A stretch of 64,000 nt of DNA, from assembly GCA_016124445.1 (NCBI GenBank), contig WGNR01000001.1:727958-791957 (forward strand), written 5' to 3'. The notes under the pieces were generated by a model that was given only the letters and a program-made list of their open reading frames with translations, had not been told where the DNA came from and did no database searches. This DNA comes from a bacterium (GTDB lineage Bacteria > Planctomycetota > Planctomycetia > Pirellulales > Pirellulaceae). The position numbers and the translations under genes are program-made. Shown here piece by piece: positions 37,517-46,927 of the stretch (its first letter is position 1; every line of letters begins with the position of its first letter).

Positions 37517-38860
37517 ATGCAAGAACCGATCATCAGCGTTTCCGGATTACGCGGAATTTTAGGCCTGAGCCTCTCTCCCGAGACAATTAGCCGCTACGTG
37601 GCCGCGTTTGTCGAGCAGCTTCCCGAAGGAAGCATTCTGCTGGGGCAAGATGGTCGTCCCAGCGGCGTGGCGATCGGTCAAATCGTCCGGGGTACTGTCA
37701 ATTTGTTGGGACGCGATATTATCGATGCAGGCGTCGCGGCAACCCCGACGGTGGGCATTCTGCTGAGACAATACCGCTGCAGCGGCGCCATTCAGATCTC
37801 GGCCAGCCATAATCCTTCGGAGTACAACGGCCTGAAGCTGATGGGTTCCGATGGCCGGGTGATCTCGGCTGAGCAAGGTGCCCATGTCAAAGCGGCCTAT
37901 CAATCGCAGCCTCTGACCTGGGCTCCCTGGGATGAGATCGGGATCACGACGTCCTGCGAAGATACGGTCAGCGAGCACATCAAGAAGGTACTAGCCACGA
38001 TCTCGCCTGCAGCGATCGAGAAGAAGAAGTACAAAGTCCTGCTTGATTCCAACGGCGGGGCAGGCAGTGTTGTCGGGGTCAAGCTATTGGAAGTGCTGGG
38101 CTGCCAGGTCGATGTGCTCGGAGGCACCCAGGATGGTAATTTCCTGCATGCTCCGGAACCGACCGAAACCAACCTGCAAACGGTTTCCAAACAGGTTCAA
38201 GAGGGCAAATACGATGTCGCCTTCTGCCAGGACCCGGATGCCGATCGTCTGGCGGTGATCGACGAGAATGGTGCTTACATCGGCGAAGAATACACGGTCG
38301 CCCTTTGCCTGCAAAACGTTCTAGCAAAGCGTAAAGGTCCGGTCGTAATCAACGGCGCCACCAGCCAGATGAATGAAGACATCGCCAAGAAACTGAAGTG
38401 CCCCATCTTTCGTTCGGCAGTCGGTGAAGCGAACGTGACGCAAGAGATGATCCGCCGCGATGCGGTCTTCGGCGGCGAAGGCAACGGCGGCCCAATCGAC
38501 CCGCACGTCGGTTACATTCGCGACAGCTTCGTCGGCATGGCAAACATCCTGGAATTGATGACGACCAAGAAGAAGTCGATCAGCAAACTGGCCGCCGCCC
38601 TGCCCCGTTACGAAATCGTCAAGCACAAGGTCGAGATGAACGCGAGCGAACTGGATGCTGGCTTCGATCGCCTGAAACAGCAATACCAGGACGCCGAATT
38701 GAACGAAGGTGACGGCCTGCGTTTTACCTGGAAAAACCGCTGGCTGATCGCCCGGGCCAGTAACACCGAACCAATCATCCGCGTCATCGCCGAATCGAAG
38801 TCGCACGAAGAAAGCGAAGACATGTGCATCGCGGCAGCGCGAACGCTACGTGGGATTTAG
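37517..38860 (+). CDS. glmM: Phosphoglucosamine mutase-type enzyme (GlmM family)
   Basis: The 447-aa protein starts MQEPIISVSGLRGILG. It carries the phosphoserine loop ISASHNPSEYNGLKLMG (about 95-111), metal loop DPDADRLAV, sugar loop GGEGNGGPI and phosphate loop RASNTEPIIRV. GNGG in the sugar loop suits amino sugar or mannose phosphates rather than glucose only. It likely makes glucosamine 1-phosphate for UDP-GlcNAc synthesis, though phosphomannomutase activity cannot be excluded. ATG 37517 was chosen because motif spacing begins there and the longer upstream frame is intergenic. It is divergent from the larger mutase and converges with serS. Confidence 0.8.
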   Translation: MQEPIISVSGLRGILGLSLSPETISRYVAAFVEQLPEGSILLGQDGRPSGVAIGQIVRGTVNLLGRDIIDAGVAATPTVGILLRQYRCSGAIQISASHNPSEYNGLKLMGSDGRVISAEQGAHVKAAYQSQPLTWAPWDEIGITTSCEDTVSEHIKKVLATISPAAIEKKKYKVLLDSNGGAGSVVGVKLLEVLGCQVDVLGGTQDGNFLHAPEPTETNLQTVSKQVQEGKYDVAFCQDPDADRLAVIDENGAYIGEEYTVALCLQNVLAKRKGPVVINGATSQMNEDIAKKLKCPIFRSAVGEANVTQEMIRRDAVFGGEGNGGPIDPHVGYIRDSFVGMANILELMTTKKKSISKLAAALPRYEIVKHKVEMNASELDAGFDRLKQQYQDAELNEGDGLRFTWKNRWLIARASNTEPIIRVIAESKSHEESEDMCIAAARTLRGI

Positions 38861-38884
38861 CTTCCCGCGTCCGCACAGCGGACC

Positions 38885-40168
38885 CTACGTTCTTGGGCCT
38901 ATCTTATCGATGCCCATGTAGGGGCGCAGGACCTCAGGCACTTCGATTGTGCCGTCGGCTTGCTGGTAGTTCTCCAGCACCGAGATCAAACCGCGGCTCA
39001 GGGCGATCGCCGTGCCGTTGAGCGTGTGGGCGAAGTGCGTTCCCTTCTCCCCTTTCACCTTGTAGCGAATGTTCAAACGGCGGGCCTGGTAGTCGGTGCA
39101 GTTCGAGGTACTGGTCACCTCGCCCCATTCCCCTGCTTCGCCACGGCCCGGCATCCAGGCTTCGAGATCGAACTTGCGATAGGCGGGGCCGCCCAGATCG
39201 CCGGTCGCCGTATCGACCACACGGTAAGGGATCTTCAGCCCATCAAATATCTTGCATTCCAACTCGCAGAACTTATTGAGTGTGGCCTCGCTATCTTCCG
39301 GCAACGTGAACGCGAACATCTCGACCTTGGTGAACTGATGCACCCGGTATAGCCCGCGCGAAGCTCGCCCAGCGGCGCCTGCTTCGGTACGGTAACAATG
39401 GCTGATCCCACAGAAGAGTTGCGGCAGCGATTCCGCTTCCAGCACCTTGCCAGCGTACATACCACCGAGAGTGATCTCAGCCGTAGCGACCAGGTTGAGG
39501 TCAGTGTTCTCGATGCTGTAAATCTGCGTTTCCGGTCCGCGCGGGATGAAACCGACGCCGTGCAGAATCTCGGTGCGGGCCATGTCCGGCGTGATCGTCG
39601 GAACGAAACCTTCCTTGATCAACAGGCTCAGCACGTACTGCTGCAGGGCCAGTTCAAGCAGGACCGCTTCGTTCTTCAGGTAATAGAACCCAGCCCCGGC
39701 GACTTGGGCGCCCGACTCGAAGTCGATCAGGTCGAGCTTTTCGCCCAGCTCTACGTGGTCGAGCACCGGGAAATCGAACTTGCGAGGTTCTGTCGCACCG
39801 CGGCGTAGTTCCAGATTGGCCTTATCGTCTTCGCCGATGGGAGCGTCGGGATGCGTCAGGTTAGGGATCAGCCGCAGAATATCGGTGATCTGCTCGTCCA
39901 GCTTGTCGACTTCGCTCGAGGCGGCATCTTTCAATTCGCGAAGACGTTTACCTTCGGCGATGATTTTCGGGCGCTCGTCAGCCGAGGCCTTGCCGATGCT
40001 TTTGTTGATCTCGTTGGCCTGGCGGTTGAACTCTTCCGCTTCCTGCAGTTTCGCTTTGCGAGAAGCTTCGAGCGCAACTACCTGCTGGACGTCTGCCGTG
40101 ACGCCGCGGTCGATGCAGTTCTTTTTGACGAGTTCGACGTTTTCGACAACAAACTTCCGGTCGAGCAT
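38885..40168 (-). CDS. serS: Seryl-tRNA synthetase
   Basis: The 427-aa protein has the N-terminal antiparallel coiled-coil arm (about 1-105, rich in Lys, Glu and Arg) that grips the long variable arm of tRNA-Ser. A class II catalytic core follows, with motif 2 around YRTEAGAAGRASRGLYR and motif 3 near LSRGLISVLENYQ. Length and the ending EVPEVLRPYMG fit bacterial SerRS. The gene lies 24 nt after an M20 dipeptidase on the same strand and is probably co-transcribed with it. Confidence 0.95.
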   Translation of the reverse strand: MLDRKFVVENVELVKKNCIDRGVTADVQQVVALEASRKAKLQEAEEFNRQANEINKSIGKASADERPKIIAEGKRLRELKDAASSEVDKLDEQITDILRLIPNLTHPDAPIGEDDKANLELRRGATEPRKFDFPVLDHVELGEKLDLIDFESGAQVAGAGFYYLKNEAVLLELALQQYVLSLLIKEGFVPTITPDMARTEILHGVGFIPRGPETQIYSIENTDLNLVATAEITLGGMYAGKVLEAESLPQLFCGISHCYRTEAGAAGRASRGLYRVHQFTKVEMFAFTLPEDSEATLNKFCELECKIFDGLKIPYRVVDTATGDLGGPAYRKFDLEAWMPGRGEAGEWGEVTSTSNCTDYQARRLNIRYKVKGEKGTHFAHTLNGTAIALSRGLISVLENYQQADGTIEVPEVLRPYMGIDKIGPRT

Positions 40169-40192
40169 GGATGGGGTCTTCTGCTTGGATTC

Positions 40193-41563
40193 TTACTTGG
40201 TGATTTTCGCGAGTTCCGCCCAAAGCTGGGCACTGGCCTGGATGCCGCGGTGAAAGTCGGCCAGGTTGAATTTCTCGTTGGGGCTGTGGGTGTTATCGTC
40301 ATCCAGCCCCCAGCCCAACAGCAATACATCCGACTTCAGCTGTTCGGCAAAGTTGGCCACGATCGGAATCGAACCCCCTTCGCGGATCAAAACCGGCGTA
40401 TTGCCAAATCCGGTTTCGATCGCCGCTTTGGCAGCCTGAATGTAGGGGCTGTCGGTCGCGACGACAAAGCCAGGCGAACCATGATGGGCAACCAGCTCCA
40501 TCTTCATACCTGGAGGGCAGATTTCGGTCAGGTGTTCGCGCAAGGCCTTGGCGATCTTCTCAGGGCATTGATTGGGAACCAGTCGGCAACTGAACTTCGC
40601 CGAAGCGACGCTCGGCAAAACAGTCTTGGCACCTTCCCCTTGGTATCCGCTGGTCAGGCCGTTGATATCAAGCGTCGGCCGGGCCCAGCGGCGTTCGAGT
40701 GTCGTGTAGCCTTCTTCGCCATGGACCGCATCGATATCCAACTGACGTTTGAAGTTTTCCTCGTCGAAAGGCAGCTCGGCGAAGTTTTCCCGCTCGTCGC
40801 CAGACATCGCGATCACGTCGTCGTAGAAGCCAGGAATATGGATCCAGCCATGCTCGTCGATTAGCGAACCGAGCATGCTGCAAAGTGTATTGGCCGGGTT
40901 ACGAACCGCGCCGCCGAACGACCCGCTGTGCAGGTCACGGTTCGGGCCGGTCAGTTTCAACTCGAAGTAGGCGATACCCTTCAGACCGTAAGTAATTGCC
41001 GGCTGTCCAGGGGCGAACTGGCTGCTGTCGCTGATTACCACCACGTCGTTGGCGAGAAGATCCTTGTTCTGCTCGATGAAAGGTCCCAGACTGCCGCTAC
41101 CAATTTCTTCTTCGCCTTCGATCAGGAACTTGACCTGAATCGGGAGTTCACCGGCGGTCTTGATCCAAGCCATAGCTCCCAAAACGTGAGTCAGCATCTG
41201 GCCTTTGTCGTCGGTTGCTCCTCGGGCAACGATGTTGCTATCGCGCTCCGTCGGCTCGAAGGGGGGTGTCTTCCACAATTCGAGCGGCTCAGGTGGTTGG
41301 ACATCGTAATGTCCATAAACCAGCGCAACCGGCTTGCCCGGTACAGGTGGACTTTGCGCAAAGACGATGGGATGCCCCTCGGTGGGAATCACTTGGGTTT
41401 CGAGACCCAATTCGCGAAAACGATCCGCAACCCAATTCGCAGCGGTCTTAACATCTTCTTTATGCCGACTATCGGTACTTACACTCGGAATTCGGAGGAG
41501 CTCTTTGAGCGACTCGACGAATGCGTCGCGATGATCGTCTAGGAAAGTTTTCAGATTCGGCAT
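40193..41563 (-). CDS. M20-family dipeptidase
   Basis: The 456-aa protein shows the dinuclear zinc motifs YGHYDVQP (about 83), RGATDDKGQ with the bridging Asp, and GEEEIGS with the catalytic Glu pair. A dimerisation lid occupies about 190-330. No signal peptide is present, so it is cytoplasmic. Members of this group cleave dipeptides with broad specificity. It is the upstream gene of a likely two-gene unit with serS (24-nt gap), and it is divergent from clpS. Confidence 0.88.
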   Translation of the reverse strand: MPNLKTFLDDHRDAFVESLKELLRIPSVSTDSRHKEDVKTAANWVADRFRELGLETQVIPTEGHPIVFAQSPPVPGKPVALVYGHYDVQPPEPLELWKTPPFEPTERDSNIVARGATDDKGQMLTHVLGAMAWIKTAGELPIQVKFLIEGEEEIGSGSLGPFIEQNKDLLANDVVVISDSSQFAPGQPAITYGLKGIAYFELKLTGPNRDLHSGSFGGAVRNPANTLCSMLGSLIDEHGWIHIPGFYDDVIAMSGDERENFAELPFDEENFKRQLDIDAVHGEEGYTTLERRWARPTLDINGLTSGYQGEGAKTVLPSVASAKFSCRLVPNQCPEKIAKALREHLTEICPPGMKMELVAHHGSPGFVVATDSPYIQAAKAAIETGFGNTPVLIREGGSIPIVANFAEQLKSDVLLLGWGLDDDNTHSPNEKFNLADFHRGIQASAQLWAELAKITK

Positions 41564-41623
41564 CTCTTATCCAATTTAGACTAATGCGAGCATCATACCG
41601 GCTGCGGAATGGCCGAAATTAGC

Positions 41624-41652
41624 TTCCGACCGGTAAAGACGTACAATATAAT
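41624..41652 (+). promoter_or_regulatory. Candidate clpS promoter
   Basis: A consensus TATAAT lies at 41647-41652 with TTCCGA 17 bp upstream (41624-41629). It is oriented toward clpS, about 100-140 nt from the two possible starts. The -35 box is weak. Confidence 0.4.
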
Positions 41653-41750
41653 ACGGCTCGCGGGAAATGGACATCGGATAGCGTCCCCTGCGACCCAATT
41701 CAGGGGATCTCGATTGCCCCACCTTCCGTAGATTTTTCGAGAATAGAGCC

Positions 41751-42110
41751 GTGGGCGACTCCAAAACTTCTGTTGCTGAACCTTGGGAAGAAACAATGGT
41801 CACAACCAAGACCAGACCCAAGAAGAAGCACAAGCCGAAGCGCCAACCGCGCTATCATGTCATCCTATGGAATGATGACGACCACACCTACGAATACGTC
41901 ATCTTGATGATGCACGAACTCTTCGGACATACCGTTGAACGTGGATTCGAGATCGCCAAAACGGTTGATTCCGACGGTCGGGCCATCTGCTTGACCACAA
42001 CGCGGGAACATGCCGAACTGAAACGAGATCAGATCCATGCCTACGGCAAAGACGAACTGATCGCCCGTTGCCGCGGCTCGATGTCTTCCACAATTGAGCC
42101 AGAGTGCTAA
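41751..42110 (+). CDS. clpS: ClpS adaptor of the ClpAP/ClpCP protease
   Basis: The 119-aa product has a basic, disordered N-terminus (TRPKKKHKPKRQPRY) followed by the ClpS core (about 35-110). YHVILWNDDDHTYEYV includes the NDD acidic pocket that binds N-degrons. GHTVERGFEIAKTVDSDG and AELKRDQIHAYG follow. It should deliver substrates with destabilising N-terminal residues to a Clp ATPase. GTG 41751 or ATG 41796 may be the start. The last codons and TAA lie in the first unit of a 19-bp tandem repeat. Confidence 0.92.
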   Translation: MGDSKTSVAEPWEETMVTTKTRPKKKHKPKRQPRYHVILWNDDDHTYEYVILMMHELFGHTVERGFEIAKTVDSDGRAICLTTTREHAELKRDQIHAYGKDELIARCRGSMSSTIEPEC

Positions 42111-42171
42111 AGACGAGCCAGAGTGCTAAAGACGAGCCAGAGTGTTAAAACGCGGGTCGGCGTGCTAAAAT
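42096..42171 (+). repeat. 19-bp tandem repeat spanning the clpS stop codon
   Basis: The unit GAGCCAGAGTGCTAAAGAC occurs exactly twice (42096-42114 and 42115-42133). A third copy with a few changes (42134-42152) and a degenerate fourth (42153-42171) follow. Each unit carries an in-phase-looking TGCTAA, and the first contains the real clpS stop. The spacing is 19, not a multiple of three, so the repeat does not extend the protein. Confidence 0.8.
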
Positions 42172-42234
42172 CGGGGATTCTCCGTTAGTTCCCGACCTTC
42201 ATGGGGTTCACACTGCCCCGCAATCTATCTGCCG

Positions 42235-43515
42235 ATGAGCGAACTCAAACTGAAGACCCTCACACTTGGGTGCAAGGTCAATCAATACGAGACCGAATTG
42301 GTTCGCGAAGGATTAGTGCGCGGCGGGTATCGAGATGCGGACCAGTCCGAAACGGCTGATGTCTGCGTGGTGAATACCTGTACCGTCACCAATGAAGGGG
42401 ATTCCAAAAGCCGCCAGGCCATCCGGCGTTTGGCTCGCGATAACCCCGATTCCCGCATCGTCGTCATGGGCTGCTACGCGACCCGAGCCCCCGAGGAACT
42501 GAAGAAACTGCCGAATGTGTCGGAAGTGGTGACCGACAAACGCGAGATTCCTGATCTGCTGGGGCGGATGGGAGTGATCGACATTCCAGACGGCATTTCG
42601 CGATTCGGTGATCGACATCGCGCCTACGTCAAAGTCCAAGATGGATGTTTGCTGCGATGCAGTTTCTGCATTATCCCCTACGTCCGGCCAGAAATGTACA
42701 GCCGCCCGTCCGACGAGATCGTTGACGAAGTCAGACGGCTGGCCGAGAACGGCTTTCGCGAGATCGTTCTGACCGGGATTCACCTGGGACATTACGGAGT
42801 GGACCTGAACAAAGGGAAGCCAAAAGATCAGTGGGTTCGCCTGGCTCAATTGATGCAGCAGCTTTCGCAGATCGATGCCGACTTCCGTATTCGCTTGTCG
42901 AGTATCGAAGCGACCGAAGTCACCAAAGAACTGATTGAGGTCATGGCAACCTACCCCGATAAGATTTGTCCGCACCTGCATATCTCGATGCAAAGTGGAT
43001 CGGACTCAGTCTTACGGCGGATGCGGCGGCGATGGGGAAGCCAGCGTTTTGTCGATCGCTGCCAGCTACTGAAAGACGCCCTCGATAAGCCATCGATTTC
43101 AACCGACATCATCGTTGGTTTCCCGGGCGAGACCGAAGCCGAATTTCAGGAAACCTGCGAAGTGTCTCGGAAGGTTGGCTTCTCGAAGATTCATATCTTC
43201 CCATTCAGCCCTCGACGCGGAACCCCCGCTGCCGAGATGACCGATCAAATTCCAGGCGACGTGAAAGCGGATCGCCGGGCACGCCTGGCCGAGGTCGAGG
43301 ACCAAACCCGCGAAGCGTATTACCGCAATCTGGTGGGTGACAATCTGGATGTGCTGATTGAAGCGGAAGATCGGGATAATCCGCTTCTTTCCCTGGGCAC
43401 CTCTTGCCGCTACGCGCAAGTCCATTGCGACCGCTCTTTGGTCGAAATTGGCCAGCGTTATCGAGTCAAAATCGATCGCGCCTCGCCCAATGCCTTATTC
43501 GGATCGTTGGCCTAA
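42235..43515 (+). CDS. mtaB: tRNA t6A37 methylthiotransferase MtaB
   Basis: The 426-aa protein has the N-terminal methylthiotransferase domain with three cluster Cys in TLGCKVNQYE, VNTCTV and MGCYA. The radical-SAM core follows with CLLRCSFC (about 141-148), then a C-terminal TRAM-like region. GCKVNQYE is diagnostic of MtaB rather than MiaB or RimO. It should convert N6-threonylcarbamoyladenosine to its 2-methylthio form in tRNAs reading ANN codons. The gene is about 125 nt after clpS and may be separately transcribed. Confidence 0.92.
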   Translation: MSELKLKTLTLGCKVNQYETELVREGLVRGGYRDADQSETADVCVVNTCTVTNEGDSKSRQAIRRLARDNPDSRIVVMGCYATRAPEELKKLPNVSEVVTDKREIPDLLGRMGVIDIPDGISRFGDRHRAYVKVQDGCLLRCSFCIIPYVRPEMYSRPSDEIVDEVRRLAENGFREIVLTGIHLGHYGVDLNKGKPKDQWVRLAQLMQQLSQIDADFRIRLSSIEATEVTKELIEVMATYPDKICPHLHISMQSGSDSVLRRMRRRWGSQRFVDRCQLLKDALDKPSISTDIIVGFPGETEAEFQETCEVSRKVGFSKIHIFPFSPRRGTPAAEMTDQIPGDVKADRRARLAEVEDQTREAYYRNLVGDNLDVLIEAEDRDNPLLSLGTSCRYAQVHCDRSLVEIGQRYRVKIDRASPNALFGSLA

Positions 43516-43649
43516 TCGATCCAATCGGCAAATACCCCCAACAGGCGGAAATGCTGTCGCCCCAGTGCTAGCAAACCGATGCTAAATTCCTGTAGGGAAC
43601 TCCATCCCTGCTTACATAATTTCATTCGGTTTCGCGGGCAGCTACTGAC

Positions 43650-44603
43650 ATGACGACTCCATCATCGAAAATCGGTATCAACACCGGCATCCTCCTTGAA
43701 GCTGGCACCAACGAAGCAGAAATCCTCGTATTCGAGGTTGGCGGGCAGACGTTCGGCGTCAATGTCGCCAAGGTGAAGGAAGTGCTTGGCATTACCAAGG
43801 TCACCGCGTTGCCGGAAGGTCATCCCTCCATCGAAGGCGTGGTCCGCATTCGCCAAGATGTCGTTTCGCTGATTCACCTCGGACGGTTCCTCTACGGCGA
43901 CGCTCCCGAAGCGGAATCGAAAGAGTCCGATTGCCTGCTTCTACTGGAATTCAACCAGCGTCCGCTCGCTTTCCGTGTGAACCGGGTACATCGCATCTAC
44001 CGCGTCAGTTGGCAAGCGACCCGACCACTGCCGATGACCATGGGCATGAACGCCCCAATCACCAGCGTGGTACTGATCGATGGCAAATTGGTCCAGATCC
44101 TCGACTTCGAGTCCATCGGTGCCGACGTGGCCGGAATCAGCGACGATCGTTCCGACTCACAGGAAGTCTCCCGAATCGAAGCTCCCCAGATTCCGATCGT
44201 TTTCGCCGAAGATTCCCGCATGATCTCGGAAATGATCCATGACCATCTGATCGGGGCCGGGTTCTCGAACATCCATGGGTTCGTCGATGGCCAGGCTGCC
44301 TGGGAATACATGGAATCGGTCGCCGAAGACAACACGGTTGACGATATCCTACAGACGGTTGGCCTCTTGATCACCGATATCGAAATGCCGCGGATGGATG
44401 GATTCAGCCTGGCCAAAAATGTCCGCATGCATCCGGTTCTTGCCCAGATCCCGGTGCTGATCTTCTCGTCGCTGGTTTCCAAAGACAACCAGAAGAAGGG
44501 GGATCAGGTCGGTGTCGACTCCCAGGTCTCGAAGCCTCGCTACGGCGAGTTGGTCGAGAAAGCACGGCAACTGGTCGGTTTGTCGGAACTGGTCGAAGCG
44601 TAG
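43650..44603 (+). CDS. cheV: CheV-type chemotaxis coupling protein (CheW plus receiver)
   Basis: The 317-aa protein has a CheW domain (about 20-165; EVGGQTFGVNVAKVKEVLG, IEGVVRIRQDVVSLI). It is followed by a receiver domain (about 180-305) with FAEDSRM for the acidic pocket, LITDIEMPRMDG for the phospho-acceptor Asp and SKPRY for the conserved Lys. CheV couples chemoreceptors to CheA and adapts when phosphorylated. No other chemotaxis gene is adjacent, so its kinase is encoded elsewhere. Confidence 0.92.
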   Translation: MTTPSSKIGINTGILLEAGTNEAEILVFEVGGQTFGVNVAKVKEVLGITKVTALPEGHPSIEGVVRIRQDVVSLIHLGRFLYGDAPEAESKESDCLLLLEFNQRPLAFRVNRVHRIYRVSWQATRPLPMTMGMNAPITSVVLIDGKLVQILDFESIGADVAGISDDRSDSQEVSRIEAPQIPIVFAEDSRMISEMIHDHLIGAGFSNIHGFVDGQAAWEYMESVAEDNTVDDILQTVGLLITDIEMPRMDGFSLAKNVRMHPVLAQIPVLIFSSLVSKDNQKKGDQVGVDSQVSKPRYGELVEKARQLVGLSELVEA

Positions 44604-44868
44604 CCGCTTCAGGTGAAGAATCCGCCAGCCCCAACGGGCCTGACGGGTGCTGCCAACTTGTCTGAACTGTGTAGCTGGTTGAAAGGGAGTGCGGAGCGTT
44701 CTGCTAGCGACCGTCCGCTTTCTGTCGCCCATTTCCGCGCGATTTCTCTCAAGATTCGCCTTGTCTTGACCGACGCCCTCTTGCTACTGTTCCCCGACAC
44801 CTATCGGCCCGGAATTTGGCCGACAACGATGGTCTGATGTTTCTTAAGGTTAAGGGGATCAAGCAAGG

Positions 44869-46002
44869 ATGTTTGTCCACACGATATTGCGTTCGACGCT
44901 CACTATGGCACTGGTCGTTTCGGCCGCTTCGACCATTTGTGCTGCGCCTCCTTGGGCCAGCCTGATTCCGTTTCAACGTGTCGAGGCAGACGCTGAGAAA
45001 GCGTACGAGCTGACTGAAGAGAACGGTCCCTGGATGATCATGGCTACCAGTTTCTCGGGCCCTGGTGCCGAGCAGGATGCCAAGGACCTGGTCCTGGAAC
45101 TCCGCAAGGAATACAGCCTGGAAGCTTACATCTGGCACCAGAAGTACGACTACACCGACACCGTCATCGGCAAAGGGTACGACAAGTACGGTGGCCCGAA
45201 GAAGATGAAATACATGAACGATGCCACCTACACCAGCTACGCTGTGCTGGTAGGCAACTACGACTCGGTCGATCAAAGCGGTGTGGCCAGCACACTGGAA
45301 AAGATCAAGACGGCTCGTCCTCAGACTTTCCAGTCAGGCTACAGCATCAAGTCTGATACGATCAAAACCCTGCGCCGCAAAATCAAAGAAGCGATCGGCA
45401 CCGAAGAAAAGAAGGCCAAAGGCCCGATGGGGCATGCATTCGTCACGCGTAATCCCCTGATGCCGGAAGAATACTTCCGCCCGAAAGGGGTCGACGAATT
45501 GGTGGTTCGGATGAATAAGAACTCGCAATTCAGCCTATTGAATTGCACTGGAAAGTACACCGTCCGGGTCGCAACCTTCCGCGGTGCCGTCGAGATGGAC
45601 CAAAAGAAGATTCAGGAACTGGCTGCGAAATCTGACAGCCAGGTCGTCAGCGGTGCCCGTCTGGCCGACGCCGCCGCCAAAGCCGAACAGCTTGCCGCCG
45701 ACCTGAGGGCTCAAGGGGTCGAGGCCTATTCGTTCCACGATCGCTCGGAAAGTATCGTCACTGTCGGAAGCTTCGATTCTGTTGGTACGCCGCGCCGTGA
45801 CGGCAAGATTGAAATCAATCCGCAGATCAAGCGGATCATGGATGGTTATAAGGGAAGCGAAGGCTCGACCATCAACAATGGCATCACCCCAACCTTCAAG
45901 CCAAAGTCGCTCAACGGGATCGTACTGGACGTTCAGCCGGTGCCGGTCGAAGTTCCCAGAATCAGCGTCGCCGCCAACTACGCCCGACAGCCCCTGCGTT
46001 AA
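44869..46002 (+). CDS. Secreted protein with two SPOR-like repeats
   Basis: The 377-aa protein has a signal peptide (LTMALVVSAASTICAAPP). Two related stretches occupy about 50-150 (WMIMATSFSGPGAEQDAKDL, then YAVLVGNYDS) and about 225-310 (YTVRVATFRGAVEMDQKKIQ, then IVTVGSFDS). Each shows the pattern of a SPOR-like domain: beta strand, helix, and a late GSF/GNY-D-S strand. SPOR domains bind denuded peptidoglycan, so an envelope role is inferred. A clear terminator follows. Confidence 0.6.
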   Translation: MFVHTILRSTLTMALVVSAASTICAAPPWASLIPFQRVEADAEKAYELTEENGPWMIMATSFSGPGAEQDAKDLVLELRKEYSLEAYIWHQKYDYTDTVIGKGYDKYGGPKKMKYMNDATYTSYAVLVGNYDSVDQSGVASTLEKIKTARPQTFQSGYSIKSDTIKTLRRKIKEAIGTEEKKAKGPMGHAFVTRNPLMPEEYFRPKGVDELVVRMNKNSQFSLLNCTGKYTVRVATFRGAVEMDQKKIQELAAKSDSQVVSGARLADAAAKAEQLAADLRAQGVEAYSFHDRSESIVTVGSFDSVGTPRRDGKIEINPQIKRIMDGYKGSEGSTINNGITPTFKPKSLNGIVLDVQPVPVEVPRISVAANYARQPLR

Positions 46003-46034
46003 TTCGCTGCGGCCGAACAGTCCAACAACCACCG

Positions 46035-46065
46035 AGGTTCCTCGCATCTGCGTGGAACCTTTTTT
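46035..46065 (+). terminator. Rho-independent terminator after the SPOR-like gene
   Basis: AGGTTCC (46035-46041) pairs with GGAACCT (46054-46060), with a short inner CGC/GCG stem. A run of six T (46060-46065) follows. It lies 33 nt after the stop codon and before rdgB. Confidence 0.8.
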
Positions 46066-46152
46066 ATGCGCCGCTTTCCCGGTACGATGGCAACTCGTAC
46101 TACCCCAACGAATAGCTCTCTCGGCGAATTGCAAGCGAAAAGAAACCGTCTG

Positions 46153-46794
46153 ATGTCGACCTCGCGACAAATGGTGCTTGGCACCTACAACCAAAAGAAA
46201 CGTATCGAACTCCAGCGTCTGCTCACTCCGCTTGGCATCGATCTGAAGACGTTGCAGGAATTCCCCAATGCGATTGAGGTGGTCGAAGATGGAAACTCCT
46301 TTGGAGAAAACGCCATCAAGAAGGCGACCCAACAGGCAACTCACCTGGGGCAATGGGTTTTGGCGGAAGACAGCGGACTGTGCGTCGATGCCTTGAAAGG
46401 TGCGCCGGGCATCTACTCGGCACGTTTCTCGGGCGATGACGCGACCGACGAAAAGAACAACGACCTGCTGTTGGAGAAACTAACCGACATTCCCGCAGAA
46501 AAGCGAGGAGCCCACTACGTTTGCCACATCGCCCTGTCGAGCCCCCTGGGAGAAGTAGTCCTCGAATCCGAAGATACCTGCCATGGACGCATCGCGACCG
46601 AGCGCCGCGGAACCAATGGATTTGGCTACGACCCGATTTTTATGATCCGGGAATACCATCTGACATTCGGTCAGCTAGGCCCAGCGGTGAAAGGCCTGCT
46701 CAGCCATCGGGCCAAGGCATCCCGGGCGTTTGTCGCCTCTTTGAGCCAAATGTTGCGGGAGAATCCCGAAATGTTACGGCAAGAAACAAAATAA
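46153..46794 (+). CDS. rdgB: Non-canonical purine NTP pyrophosphatase (RdgB/HAM1)
   Basis: The 213-aa protein matches RdgB. It has an N-terminal substrate loop (VLGTYNQKKRIELQRLL), the central LAEDSGLCVDALKGAPGIYS with catalytic acids, and a late GTNGFGYDPIF. It hydrolyses ITP, dITP and XTP to monophosphates and so prevents their incorporation into DNA. ATG 46153 was chosen because the upstream frame overlaps a terminator; ATG 46171 is also possible. A hairpin begins at its stop codon. Confidence 0.9.
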   Translation: MSTSRQMVLGTYNQKKRIELQRLLTPLGIDLKTLQEFPNAIEVVEDGNSFGENAIKKATQQATHLGQWVLAEDSGLCVDALKGAPGIYSARFSGDDATDEKNNDLLLEKLTDIPAEKRGAHYVCHIALSSPLGEVVLESEDTCHGRIATERRGTNGFGYDPIFMIREYHLTFGQLGPAVKGLLSHRAKASRAFVASLSQMLRENPEMLRQETK

Positions 46795-46828
46795 GCAGAC
46801 GCCGTTGGATGATTCGCGGACGTCTGCT
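46794..46828 (+). terminator. Hairpin overlapping the rdgB stop
   Basis: AGCAGACG (46794-46801) pairs with CGTCTGCT (46821-46828). It begins at the last base of the stop codon. There is no long T tail, so it may be a terminator or an mRNA 3'-end stabiliser. Confidence 0.5.
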
Positions 46829-46845
46829 CGTATGAAATTAGACCG

Positions 46846-46854
46846 TGGTATAAT
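46846..46854 (+). promoter_or_regulatory. Extended -10 promoter for the M20D gene
   Basis: TGGTATAAT gives an extended -10 element (TGn plus TATAAT) with no recognisable -35 box. It lies about 75 nt upstream of the amidohydrolase start and just after the rdgB hairpin. Confidence 0.45.
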
Positions 46855-46927
46855 CTACATAGAATGTTAACCGGTGGCCGGTCATTTTGACAAGGCGTAA
46901 TCAACTCAAATCTTCGAGAAATCTCCC

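Noticed and set aside
42096..42171. Short regular repeats that might be a CRISPR array
   Set aside because: The units are directly adjacent with no spacers and begin inside clpS. They are a tandem duplication.
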